Positions 1 through 5,155 of a stretch of 5,443 bases of DNA are shown here, piece after piece. Made by a program: the position numbers and the translations under genes. Within the stretch, counting starts at the first letter, position 1. Each line of letters opens with the position of its first letter. The notes under the pieces are model-generated. The model was not told the origin of the DNA. It searched no databases and saw only the letters and a program-made list of their open reading frames with translations. Where the stretch lies: the NCBI GenBank assembly GCA_947074335.1, contig CAMTPG010000193.1, positions 1 through 5,443 on the forward strand, read 5' to 3'. The stretch is from an uncultured Parabacteroides sp. GTDB lineage: Bacteria; Bacteroidota; Bacteroidia; Bacteroidales; Tannerellaceae.

Positions 1-272
1 TTTACTTCGCGCATGGCTGCCTCTTCGCCCGTTTCGTGCAGATCCACAAAACCGCCGGGCAGATCGAGCGTTCCTTTGGCCGGCTCTTTGGCGCGGCGCA
101 CCAGCAGTAATTCGCCGGCATGATTCCGGATAAAACAGGCCACAGCTGCCGAAGGATTGAAATAATAAACAAAACCGCAATGGTTACATTGACTGGCTTT
201 TTCGTTGCGGGCTGTAAAAGCATGTGCTCCGCATTCGGGGCAATATGTAAATTGATGCATTGGATGTGGCAT
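1..272 (-). CDS. Zinc-ribbon Nudix hydrolase, N-terminal part (runs off the window)
   Basis: This reads as a Nudix hydrolase, an enzyme class that cleaves nucleoside diphosphates linked to another group. Ninety residues are visible; the C-terminus lies beyond base 1. Residues 11-14 (CPEC) and 29-32 (CNHC) form a four-cysteine zinc ribbon. From residue 74 the Nudix box follows the pattern G-x5-E-x7-RE (G74, E80, R88-E89), with LPGGF just before it. The start at 272 (MPHPMHQF) is the outer of two in-frame ATGs; the other is at 260. An in-frame TAA at 288-290 excludes anything earlier. A zinc ribbon before a Nudix domain also occurs in NudC (NADH pyrophosphatase/RNA decapping), but the motif that identifies NudC lies after the Nudix box and is outside the window, so the substrate is open. 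A terminator separates the gene from the glucokinase upstream. The family is secure, the substrate unknown. Confidence 0.9.
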   Translation of the reverse strand, partial: MPHPMHQFTYCPECGAHAFTARNEKASQCNHCGFVYYFNPSAAVACFIRNHAGELLLVRRAKEPAKGTLDLPGGFVDLHETGEEAAMREV

Positions 273-291
273 GGATAAGTAGCTGTTTTAT

Positions 292-298
292 CAAAATA
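292..298 (-). promoter_or_regulatory. Possible -7 box of the Nudix gene
   Basis: On the minus strand TATTTTG lies 20 bases before the start at 272. It resembles the Bacteroidota -7 box TAnnTTTG but is one base short, and no TTTG is seen at the -33 position. The upstream terminator means the gene needs its own promoter somewhere in this short gap. The assignment is tentative. Confidence 0.25.
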
Positions 299-307
299 GT
301 GAACGAA

Positions 308-340
308 TAAAAAAAGGGGCGGAAAAGTTCCGTCCCCTTT
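308..340 (-). terminator. Rho-independent terminator after the glucokinase gene
   Basis: On the minus strand a hairpin begins 17 bases after the glucokinase stop. Bases 313-319 (AAAGGGG on plus) pair with 334-340, and 320-324 (CGGAA) pair with 328-332. Base 333 is bulged and the loop is three bases (325-327). Seven consecutive T residues (plus A309-A315, three of them in the stem) run into and past the stem on the minus strand, as expected for an intrinsic terminator. The plus-strand side also has T-rich bases after the stem, but no plus-strand gene ends here. Confidence 0.85.
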
Positions 341-356
341 CTATGTTGAAGTAAAA

Positions 357-1331
357 TTAATCTACTTGTTCTTTGGATTCCCAACCCAGTGCGCTTGCGC
401 CCAATACGGCAGCATCGCTTTCTTTCAATTGAGAGAAGAGCAGTTTTGTTTTGCCCTGGAATACTTTCAGCATATTCGCGTCCATTGAGCGTTTGATCGG
501 ATCCATGATCAGATCGCCGGCTTTTGTCAGACCACCAAACAGAATGATGGCTTCCGGGCTTGAGAATGCTACGAAATCGGCAAATGCCTCACCCAGCATG
601 TTGCCGGTGAATTCGAAGATTTCGAGTGCCACTTTGTCGCCTTTAACCGCAGCATCATATACATCTTTTGATGTGATTTCTTCCGGGTTCATTTCGCGCA
701 AAATGCTATTTTCTTTGCTTGTTTCCAGTACTTCGCGTGCTGTACGGGCTACACCGGTTGCAGAAGTATATGCTTCCAGACAACCTTTGCGGCCACAACC
801 ACACATACGACCGTTATGACGACGTACGATTACGTGACCCAGTTCGCCTGCAAAACCATCGTGACCGTAAACCAGGTTACCGCCGATAACGATACCGCTG
901 CCAACACCTGTACCCAGTGTGATTACGATGAAATCTTTCATGCCGCGTGCCACACCGTAAGTCATTTCGCCGATAGCAGCTGCATTTGCATCATTTGTCA
1001 GCGTAACAGGAATACCACCGATTTTCTCGCTGATCATCTGTGCCAACGGAATTTTACCTTTCCAGGGCAGGTTAGGAGCAAATTCAATGCAACCGTTGAA
1101 ATAGTTACCGTTAGGAGCACCTACACCAACACCTTTGATTTTATCAGGACCGCCTGCCTGATCGATAACCTGCATCAAACTCTGACCCAGAGCTGTTACG
1201 TAATCATCGATTTCTGCATATTTACCGGTTTTAATAGAACCGCTATACAAGATTGAACCTCTTGCGTCTACCACGCCAAAAACTGTATTGGTACCGCCTA
1301 TATCAATACCTACAACATAAGGCTTCTCCAT
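357..1331 (-). CDS. ROK-family glucokinase
   Basis: A cytoplasmic sugar kinase of the ROK family (324 residues, the usual length), most likely ATP-dependent phosphorylation of glucose to glucose 6-phosphate. Visible motifs in order are the phosphate-binding loop DIGGTNT at 10-16, the sugar-binding and catalytic segment TNDANAAAIGE at 112-122 with D114 as likely catalytic base, the second phosphate loop TLGTGVGSG at 138-146, the ROK signature segment GELGH at 162-166, and the zinc-binding CGCGRKGCLE at 177-186. Zinc ligands are probably H166, C177, C179 and C184, so nothing key is missing. No N-terminal helix-turn-helix is present, which argues for an enzyme rather than a NagC/Mlc-type repressor. 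CGT and GGT codons are frequent compared with the CGC/GGC use in neighbouring genes, suggesting high expression. It has its own promoter and terminator. Another hexose or N-acetylhexosamine as substrate cannot be excluded. Confidence 0.93.
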   Translation of the reverse strand: MEKPYVVGIDIGGTNTVFGVVDARGSILYSGSIKTGKYAEIDDYVTALGQSLMQVIDQAGGPDKIKGVGVGAPNGNYFNGCIEFAPNLPWKGKIPLAQMISEKIGGIPVTLTNDANAAAIGEMTYGVARGMKDFIVITLGTGVGSGIVIGGNLVYGHDGFAGELGHVIVRRHNGRMCGCGRKGCLEAYTSATGVARTAREVLETSKENSILREMNPEEITSKDVYDAAVKGDKVALEIFEFTGNMLGEAFADFVAFSSPEAIILFGGLTKAGDLIMDPIKRSMDANMLKVFQGKTKLLFSQLKESDAAVLGASALGWESKEQVD

Positions 1332-1380
1332 GTCTTTTTTGATATTTTTAGATTAATAATGAAAATTGCTAATTGAAAGG

Positions 1381-1411
1381 CAAATATAACACGATATCAT
1401 GGATTTGCCAA
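1381..1411 (-). promoter_or_regulatory. Bacteroidota-type promoter of the glucokinase gene
   Basis: On the minus strand TATATTTG (plus 1381-1388) matches the Bacteroidota -7 consensus TAnnTTTG exactly. TTGG (plus 1408-1411) stands 19 bases upstream as a near match to the -33 element TTTG. Transcription would begin about 40 bases before the ATG at 1331. The spacer holds an almost perfect 12-bp palindrome, CACGATATCATG on plus (1390-1401 region, one mismatched pair), which could be an operator or chance. The gap back to the VOC stop is 135 bases, consistent with an independent transcription unit. Confidence 0.65.
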
Positions 1412-1466
1412 TCAATTTATTCAAAAAAACCGAAACGGATCTAAACAACGCGTGTATTTATGCCGC

Positions 1467-1841
1467 TTATGCCGGTAAAATCTCAATCCAGTAATCGTCA
1501 GGGTCGTTGATGAAGTATAATCCCATCTCTGTATTTTCAAAACAGATGCAACCCATATCGCGGTGATAGGCACGTACGGCATCGTAATCGCCGGCGGCAC
1601 GGAAACAGAGATGACTTTCATTGTCGCCCAGTTCGTACGGATCCATGCGGTCGCGCAACCAGGTAAGCTCCAGCAGGAAAGGAGTAGATTCGTCGCCCAG
1701 ATAAACCAGAATAAAAGAGCCGTCGTCGGCTGTTTTGCGGCGCACCTCTTTCAGTCCGAGTGCTTTATTGTAGAATGCGATACTTTTGTCCAGATTGAGG
1801 ACATTGATATTGAAATGATCAAATTTTCCTTTAACTTCCAT
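1467..1841 (-). CDS. Glyoxalase/VOC-superfamily protein (lactoylglutathione lyase-like)
   Basis: A 124-residue single-module VOC protein, close in length to bacterial glyoxalase I (about 135). Two beta-alpha-beta-beta-beta halves can be followed: FDHFNINVLNLDKSIAFYNKALGL at the N-terminus, and SHLCFRA through the final NDPDDYWIEILP. The four metal-ligand positions of glyoxalase I all appear conserved: H9, E58 (LLELTW), H77 (ESHLCF) and E120 (WIEIL). This supports a metal-dependent isomerase or lyase rather than a degenerate VOC binding protein. Glyoxalase I converts the hemithioacetal of methylglyoxal and a thiol to a lactoyl thioester. Many Bacteroidota lack glutathione, so another thiol or another small aldehyde-type substrate is possible. 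The gene starts 20 bases after the stop of the MBL hydrolase, with no room for a separate promoter, so the two are probably cotranscribed. The fold and ligands are clear, the substrate inferred. Confidence 0.85.
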   Translation of the reverse strand: MEVKGKFDHFNINVLNLDKSIAFYNKALGLKEVRRKTADDGSFILVYLGDESTPFLLELTWLRDRMDPYELGDNESHLCFRAAGDYDAVRAYHRDMGCICFENTEMGLYFINDPDDYWIEILPA

Positions 1842-1861
1842 ATCTGTATAAATTGATTGAA

Positions 1862-2584
1862 TTAAACATCAGTACCTTCGCCCGGATAAGGCATCAGGAT
1901 ATAACGACAGCCCTTCTGTTCGGCATAGGGCGCGAAAACTTCGGTTTCGGCCGGGCGTTCCCAAAAGTGCATCGGAATGAACACGTCTGTGCGTATGGCA
2001 TCGATAAACTGTCGGGCACCCTGCATAAAATCAGTGCCCAGACGCGGATCGACGGGGAAAAAGACAATGTTGATGTGGCGGGTGCGTGCCGTTAAATCGT
2101 GCAGCTCCTGCAGATAGGCATCACCGGCCTCTTTAATTTCGGCAGCGGTCGATTCATCGCGCCAGTGCCAGTTGTTGAGATCGCCGGCATGGAAAATGCT
2201 TTTTCCTTCGGCCTCAATCAGAAAAGAGATGCCGATGTCGGTAGAACCGAAAGCCTCCGTGCTGATGTGCTCATCGCGGAATTGCTCGCCCTTTTTCAGG
2301 TAAACGGCATCCGGAAAATTCAGCTTCTTTTTCACCCGTATTTCATCGGCCAGTATATAGATGATATCCGGTTTTTGCGCTTTCCACTGCAGGATATCCT
2401 TATTGAAATGATCGGGATGCGAATGCGAAGAAAAGACATAAAGCGGTCCCGGCTTTTTTAACAAGGTATCATGTACAAAACCCCGGGTCGGATTTTTACC
2501 CGAATCTTTGCAATAATCAAACAACATCGAAAAACCATTGCATTCGATTGCAAAGCCACTGTGAAAGATGTAGGTTATCCGCAT
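1862..2584 (-). CDS. Metallo-beta-lactamase-fold hydrolase, UlaG-like type
   Basis: A 240-residue cytoplasmic protein with no signal peptide or membrane segment. The MBL metal-binding signature HxHxDH is H54-S-H56-P-D58-H59. Further likely ligands are H132 and D135 in IFHAGDLNNWHW, and H206 in FIPMHFW near the C-terminus. The opening MRITYIFHSGFAIECNGFSMLFD is the beta-strand pattern seen in the broad UlaG/COG2220 group, where a hairpin leads into an LFD segment. That group includes L-ascorbate-6-phosphate lactonase and many uncharacterised hydrolases, so a substrate cannot be named. It differs from typical glyoxalase II, which has THxHxDH and a C-terminal substrate-binding domain. The gene lies 85 bases after purT, with a strong hairpin but no recognisable promoter between, and 20 bases before the VOC gene, so it may be the middle gene of a purT-MBL-VOC transcript. 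Confidence 0.85.
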   Translation of the reverse strand: MRITYIFHSGFAIECNGFSMLFDYCKDSGKNPTRGFVHDTLLKKPGPLYVFSSHSHPDHFNKDILQWKAQKPDIIYILADEIRVKKKLNFPDAVYLKKGEQFRDEHISTEAFGSTDIGISFLIEAEGKSIFHAGDLNNWHWRDESTAAEIKEAGDAYLQELHDLTARTRHINIVFFPVDPRLGTDFMQGARQFIDAIRTDVFIPMHFWERPAETEVFAPYAEQKGCRYILMPYPGEGTDV

Positions 2585-2615
2585 GATTTTCTCTGTTTAA
2601 AGTTTTTTTCGCGGG

Positions 2616-2652
2616 CAAGGATCCGGATGAGGTTTTTAACATCGGATCCTTG
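2616..2652 (-). other. Strong intergenic hairpin between purT and the MBL hydrolase gene
   Basis: Bases 2616-2629 (CAAGGATCCGGATG) pair with 2640-2652 (CATCGGATCCTTG), giving 13 base pairs with G2625 bulged and a 10-base loop at 2630-2639. On the minus strand the hairpin begins 17 bases after the purT stop and is followed by GC-rich sequence and then an A-tract, not a T-tract. It is therefore not a standard intrinsic terminator in either direction. It could stabilise or attenuate the purT 3' end, mark a processing site, or be a dispersed repeat copy. Confidence 0.6.
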
Positions 2653-2669
2653 TCTGTATCTGATCTGAG

Positions 2670-3851
2670 TTATAATTTTATCTCGAGCTGATCTTTCATC
2701 ACACCGGTTTTACGGCGTGCCTCTTCCACATCGGTTCCGCGGGCCAGCAATACAGCCATGCGGCGATGCCCGTGCACTTCGGGTTTGCCGAAGATGCGCA
2801 TTTGTGTATCCGGCTGTGCCAGCACCTTATCGAGGTTGCCGAACGAAAGCTGGTTGCTGTTGCCATCCACCACCACGGCACGCGAGGCGCCCGGCGCATG
2901 AAAAGCAATGTTGGGAATGGGCAGACCCAAAACTGCGCGTGCATGCAGTGCAAACTGCGATAAATCCTGCGTAATCATGGTAACCATGCCGGTATCGTGC
3001 GGGCGTGGCGATACTTCGCTGAATATCACATCGTCGCCTTTAATAAACAATTCAACGCCAAAAATACCGCGTCCGCCCAGCGCTTCGGTAATTTTACCGG
3101 CAATCTCCTGCGATTTGGCTTTGGCTGTGGCACTCATGGCCTGCGGTTGCCAGGATTCCTGGTAATCGCCGTCTTTCTGCACATGACCTACCGGCTCCAG
3201 AAACGATGTGCCGCCGATGTGGCGTACGGTAAGCAGTGTAATTTCGTAATCGAAATCCACGAAACCCTCTACAATCACCTTGCCGGCACCTGCACGGCCG
3301 CCCTCCTGGGCATAATGCCAGGCCGGTTCAATATCTTTTTCGCTGCGAACCACACTTTGTCCGTGTCCGCTCGAACTCATAATCGGTTTAACCACACAGG
3401 GCATGCCTACCCGTTTGATGGCTTCCAGAAATTCCGGTTCGGTAGCCGCAAAACAGTAGGGCGAAGTGGGAATACCCAGCTCTTCGGCTGCCAGTCGGCG
3501 AATGCCTTCGCGATTCATGGTAAGCCAGGTGGCACGGGCTGTGGGGATTACGGTAAATCCTTTGTTTTCGAGCTCCATCAGCGTATGGGTGGCGATGGCC
3601 TCTACTTCGGGAACAATATAATCGGGTTGCTCTTTTTCTACAATGGCCTGCAGCGCATCGCCATCCAGCATCGATACAACATACGAGCGGTGAGCCACCT
3701 GCATTGCGGGCGCATCGGGATATTTATCGAGTGCGATTACTTCTACGCCGTAACGCTGCAGCTCAATTACAAACTCTTTGCCAAGCTCTCCGGAACCGCA
3801 AAGTAATACTTTGGTTGCCGTAGCCGATTTGGGTGTACCTATAGTAGCCAT
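2670..3851 (-). CDS. purT: Formate-dependent phosphoribosylglycinamide formyltransferase (GAR transformylase 2)
   Basis: PurT is an ATP-grasp enzyme that converts GAR, formate and ATP to formyl-GAR, the third step of purine synthesis, without a folate cofactor. The 393 residues align with the 392-residue E. coli protein from the first Met, supporting the start at 3851. In order, the N-terminal nucleotide-fold loop is GSGELGKE (19-26), the GAR-binding glutamate is E82 in VPEVEAIAT, and the TMNREGIRRLAAEEL helix is at 111-125. The ATP-grasp lysine is K155, followed by the loop SSSGHGQ (159-165). Magnesium ligands are E267 (GVELF) and E279 (FSEVSPRPHDTG, with D286 for GAR). The C-terminal GKPEVHGHRR holds K356, R363 and R364, equivalent to E. 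coli K355, R362 and R363. The one visible oddity is H163 where E. coli, from memory, has lysine. No other pur gene lies in the window. A -7 box precedes it. Confidence 0.97.
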   Translation of the reverse strand: MATIGTPKSATATKVLLCGSGELGKEFVIELQRYGVEVIALDKYPDAPAMQVAHRSYVVSMLDGDALQAIVEKEQPDYIVPEVEAIATHTLMELENKGFTVIPTARATWLTMNREGIRRLAAEELGIPTSPYCFAATEPEFLEAIKRVGMPCVVKPIMSSSGHGQSVVRSEKDIEPAWHYAQEGGRAGAGKVIVEGFVDFDYEITLLTVRHIGGTSFLEPVGHVQKDGDYQESWQPQAMSATAKAKSQEIAGKITEALGGRGIFGVELFIKGDDVIFSEVSPRPHDTGMVTMITQDLSQFALHARAVLGLPIPNIAFHAPGASRAVVVDGNSNQLSFGNLDKVLAQPDTQMRIFGKPEVHGHRRMAVLLARGTDVEEARRKTGVMKDQLEIKL

Positions 3852-3891
3852 ATCATTCTATTGTTTAAAAAGATCTTTTTTGCTGATTATG

Positions 3892-3923
3892 CAAAGTTAA
3901 ACTAATCTGCCTATTTTTTCAGC
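3892..3923 (-). promoter_or_regulatory. Probable promoter of purT
   Basis: On the minus strand TAACTTTG (plus 3892-3899) matches the Bacteroidota -7 consensus TAnnTTTG. The -33 position, 20 bases further upstream, reads GCTG (plus 3920-3923), matching only two of four bases of TTTG. Transcription would begin roughly 34 bases before the ATG at 3851. The leader contains the perfect 14-bp palindrome AAAAAGATCTTTTT at 3867-3880, a candidate operator but in very AT-rich sequence. Confidence 0.55.
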
Positions 3924-4093
3924 ATCCGGAGCATATTTTCCTGCATCTTCTCTGTAAAAGTGTATTATAGGTATAAAATGAAGCTGAAAAGGCGCTCTTT
4001 TTCGCTTTTAATCGGTCTGTGTCTCCGCTTTAAAATCGTAAAAACGGAATACTATTTGGGTTGATTTGTAACCTGTTGATAATCAGTAGTCAA

Positions 4094-4179
4094 AATTACA
4101 CTGCGATCCGATTCGAATTTCATGGCAGTGAAATTTAAATTCCATGGGCATGAAATCGGATTTTCATGCTTATGCATCC
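4094..4179. repeat. Phased array of 20-base imperfect palindromes at 22-base spacing
   Basis: Two clear units, at 4116-4135 (AATTTCATGGCAGTGAAATT) and 4138-4157 (AATTCCATGGGCATGAAATC), agree at 15 of 20 positions and are offset by exactly 22 bases. The first contains the perfect inverted repeat ATTTCA-N6-TGAAAT and the second the same with one mismatch. At the same spacing, weaker copies are seen at 4094-4113 (12 of 20 matches to the first unit) and 4160-4179 (11 of 20). A 22-base period is about two helical turns, which would place bound protein dimers on one face of the DNA. The two central units are secure as repeats; the outer two could be chance in AT-rich DNA. Confidence 0.5.
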
Positions 4180-4212
4180 GGTATTTTTCGGAGGCGTTTA
4201 AAACGGCCTTAA

Positions 4213-4232
4213 AAACAGAATGCAATCTGTTT
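4213..4232. repeat. Inverted repeat AAACAGA-N6-TCTGTTT
   Basis: A perfect 7-bp inverted repeat with a six-base spacer (ATGCAA) lies downstream of the phased array. Its dimensions resemble a dimeric repressor site or a small hairpin. No T-tract that would make it a terminator directly follows. Function is unknown. Confidence 0.4.
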
Positions 4233-4352
4233 GTTTATTACTGCTTATTTCCGACAAAATTACTTCGATTAATAACACTGTATTTTATGTACCTGCGCAT
4301 GTGAAGAAAAGTAAAATATAATGTTAAACAATGTGAAATATTAGTACTATGC

Positions 4353-4384
4353 GATACAAGGTATCTTATAATAGCATATATTTG
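4353..4384 (+). promoter_or_regulatory. Possible promoter and operator of the ABC transporter operon
   Basis: TATATTTG at 4377-4384 matches the Bacteroidota -7 consensus TAnnTTTG and lies 78 bases before the ABC ATPase start. No TTTG is found 19-21 bases upstream. Instead that position is occupied by the perfect inverted repeat GATAC-AAG-GTATC (4353-4365). Lack of a -33 element together with an overlapping palindrome would fit a promoter that depends on, or is blocked by, a regulator. The leader of about 70 bases would contain GTGCA-N14-TGCAC (4413-4436). Confidence 0.4.
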
Positions 4385-4462
4385 TTTCGTAATAGAAAAA
4401 AGTTTCCTGTTTGTGCAACGTTTTAACAATATGCACGTCTAATAGATAAAAGTGTAACAATT

Positions 4463-5155
4463 ATGATGATTCAACTACAAGGAATTAATAAAACGTACTT
4501 CAATGGAGCTCCGCTGCATGTTTTGAAAGGAATCGACCTGGATATCGAGAAGGGTGAGATGGTTTCGATCATGGGCGCATCCGGATCAGGCAAATCTACT
4601 CTGCTGAATATCTTGGGGATACTGGATACGTACGATACCGGAACTTATACACTGAACGGTCAGCTGATACGTGATCTGAGTGAAACCCGCGCAGCCGAAC
4701 TGCGAAACCGCATGATTGGATTTATTTTTCAATCGTTTAATCTTATTTCGTTTAAGAATGCAATGGAAAATGTGGCGCTTCCGCTCTATTATCAGGGAAT
4801 AAGCCGGCGTAAACGTAACGCAATGGCGCTCGAATATCTGGATATGGTGGGCTTAAAAGACTGGGCCGAGCATATGCCGAACGAAATGTCGGGCGGTCAG
4901 AAACAGCGTGTCGCCATTGCCCGTGCCCTGATTGCCAAACCGCAGGTAATTCTGGCGGATGAGCCGACCGGCGCACTCGACAGTAAAACCACCGTCGAAG
5001 TCATGGAATTGCTTCGCAATGTAAATAAAGAGGGACTCACCATGGTAATCGTAACGCACGAACAATCGGTTGCCGATGCTACCGACCGGATTATCCGGGT
5101 AAAAGACGGATTAATAGAAACCATAGATAAAGGTCAGGGTTATGTTGGATTTTGA
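4463..5155 (+). CDS. ABC transporter ATP-binding protein, LolD/MacB type
   Basis: The 230-residue ATPase subunit of a MacB/LolCDE-type (type VII) ABC system. It sits on the cytoplasmic face of the inner membrane and uses ATP hydrolysis to drive a mechanical permease that exports or extracts substrates such as lipoproteins, peptides or drugs. All ABC motifs are intact: Walker A GASGSGKST (38-46), Q-loop Q90 in FIFQSFNL, signature MSGGQKQRVAIARAL (142-156), Walker B VILADE (162-167) with catalytic E167, D-loop ALD (171-173) and switch histidine H199 in VTHE. Length is normal for LolD-like stand-alone ATPases. There are two adjacent ATG codons at 4463 and 4466 and no Shine-Dalgarno sequence to choose between them. 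Its last 14 bases overlap the permease gene, implying translational coupling. LolD, MacB and FtsE cannot be told apart by the ATPase alone; the partner permease favours the MacB group. The substrate is unknown. Confidence 0.93.
   Translation: MMIQLQGINKTYFNGAPLHVLKGIDLDIEKGEMVSIMGASGSGKSTLLNILGILDTYDTGTYTLNGQLIRDLSETRAAELRNRMIGFIFQSFNLISFKNAMENVALPLYYQGISRRKRNAMALEYLDMVGLKDWAEHMPNEMSGGQKQRVAIARALIAKPQVILADEPTGALDSKTTVEVMELLRNVNKEGLTMVIVTHEQSVADATDRIIRVKDGLIETIDKGQGYVGF

Larger units (their letters stand above)
3924..4462. other. Long AT-rich divergent intergenic region, no convincing gene
   Basis: This stretch lies between purT (leftward) and the ABC operon (rightward). It is clearly more AT-rich than the genes. 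The only notable reading frame, 4122-4304 on plus (60 codons), begins inside a repeat array, has no family resemblance or start signal, and is rich in Phe, Tyr and Cys as expected of random AT-rich DNA. No tRNA or known RNA fold was recognised. Contents from left to right are the phased repeat array (4094-4179), an inverted repeat AAACAGA-N6-TCTGTTT (4213-4232), an inverted repeat GATAC-AAG-GTATC (4353-4365), a -7-like box (4377-4384), and GTGCA-N14-TGCAC (4413-4436). The divergent arrangement and the cluster of inverted repeats suggest a regulatory region or small RNA, but no regulator is identifiable. Confidence 0.6.

Noticed and set aside
451..1256. Two open frames on the plus strand (451-819 and 816-1256) antisense to the glucokinase
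   Set aside because: Both are shadows of the ROK kinase reading frame, low in complexity and without any family pattern.
1423..1438. Possible terminator after the VOC gene (CCG-TTT-CGG followed by seven T on the minus strand)
   Set aside because: The T-tract is good but the stem is only three base pairs, too weak to call an intrinsic terminator.
1853..2668. Plus-strand frames opposite the MBL gene (1853-2095, 2099-2461, 2471-2668)
   Set aside because: The minus-strand MBL protein has the complete metal-binding motif set; the opposite frames show nothing coherent.
2997..3806. Long open frame (269 codons) on the plus strand antisense to purT
   Set aside because: It lies entirely within purT, whose full-length family match and conserved residues are unambiguous. 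The antisense frame has no recognisable motif and is explained by purT codon bias.
3981..4010. Hairpin AAAAGGCG...CGCTTTT considered as a terminator
   Set aside because: Short stem with a bulge, no proper T-tract beyond the stem in either direction, and no gene ending nearby.
4094..4179. CRISPR-like array as an explanation for the phased repeats
   Set aside because: Units are degenerate, separated by only two bases, and lack unique spacers, so they do not have repeat-spacer architecture.
4122..4304. 60-codon plus-strand frame in the divergent intergenic region
   Set aside because: It starts inside the repeat array, has no promoter, start signal or family resemblance, and its composition is what AT-rich noncoding DNA gives.
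4281..4318. Inverted repeat TATTTTA...TAAAATA
   Set aside because: Only A/T pairs over a 24-base loop; expected by chance in this composition.
4238..4429. 63-codon minus-strand frame in the divergent intergenic region
   Set aside because: Random-looking composition in AT-rich DNA that also contains the candidate ABC promoter; no supporting signal.
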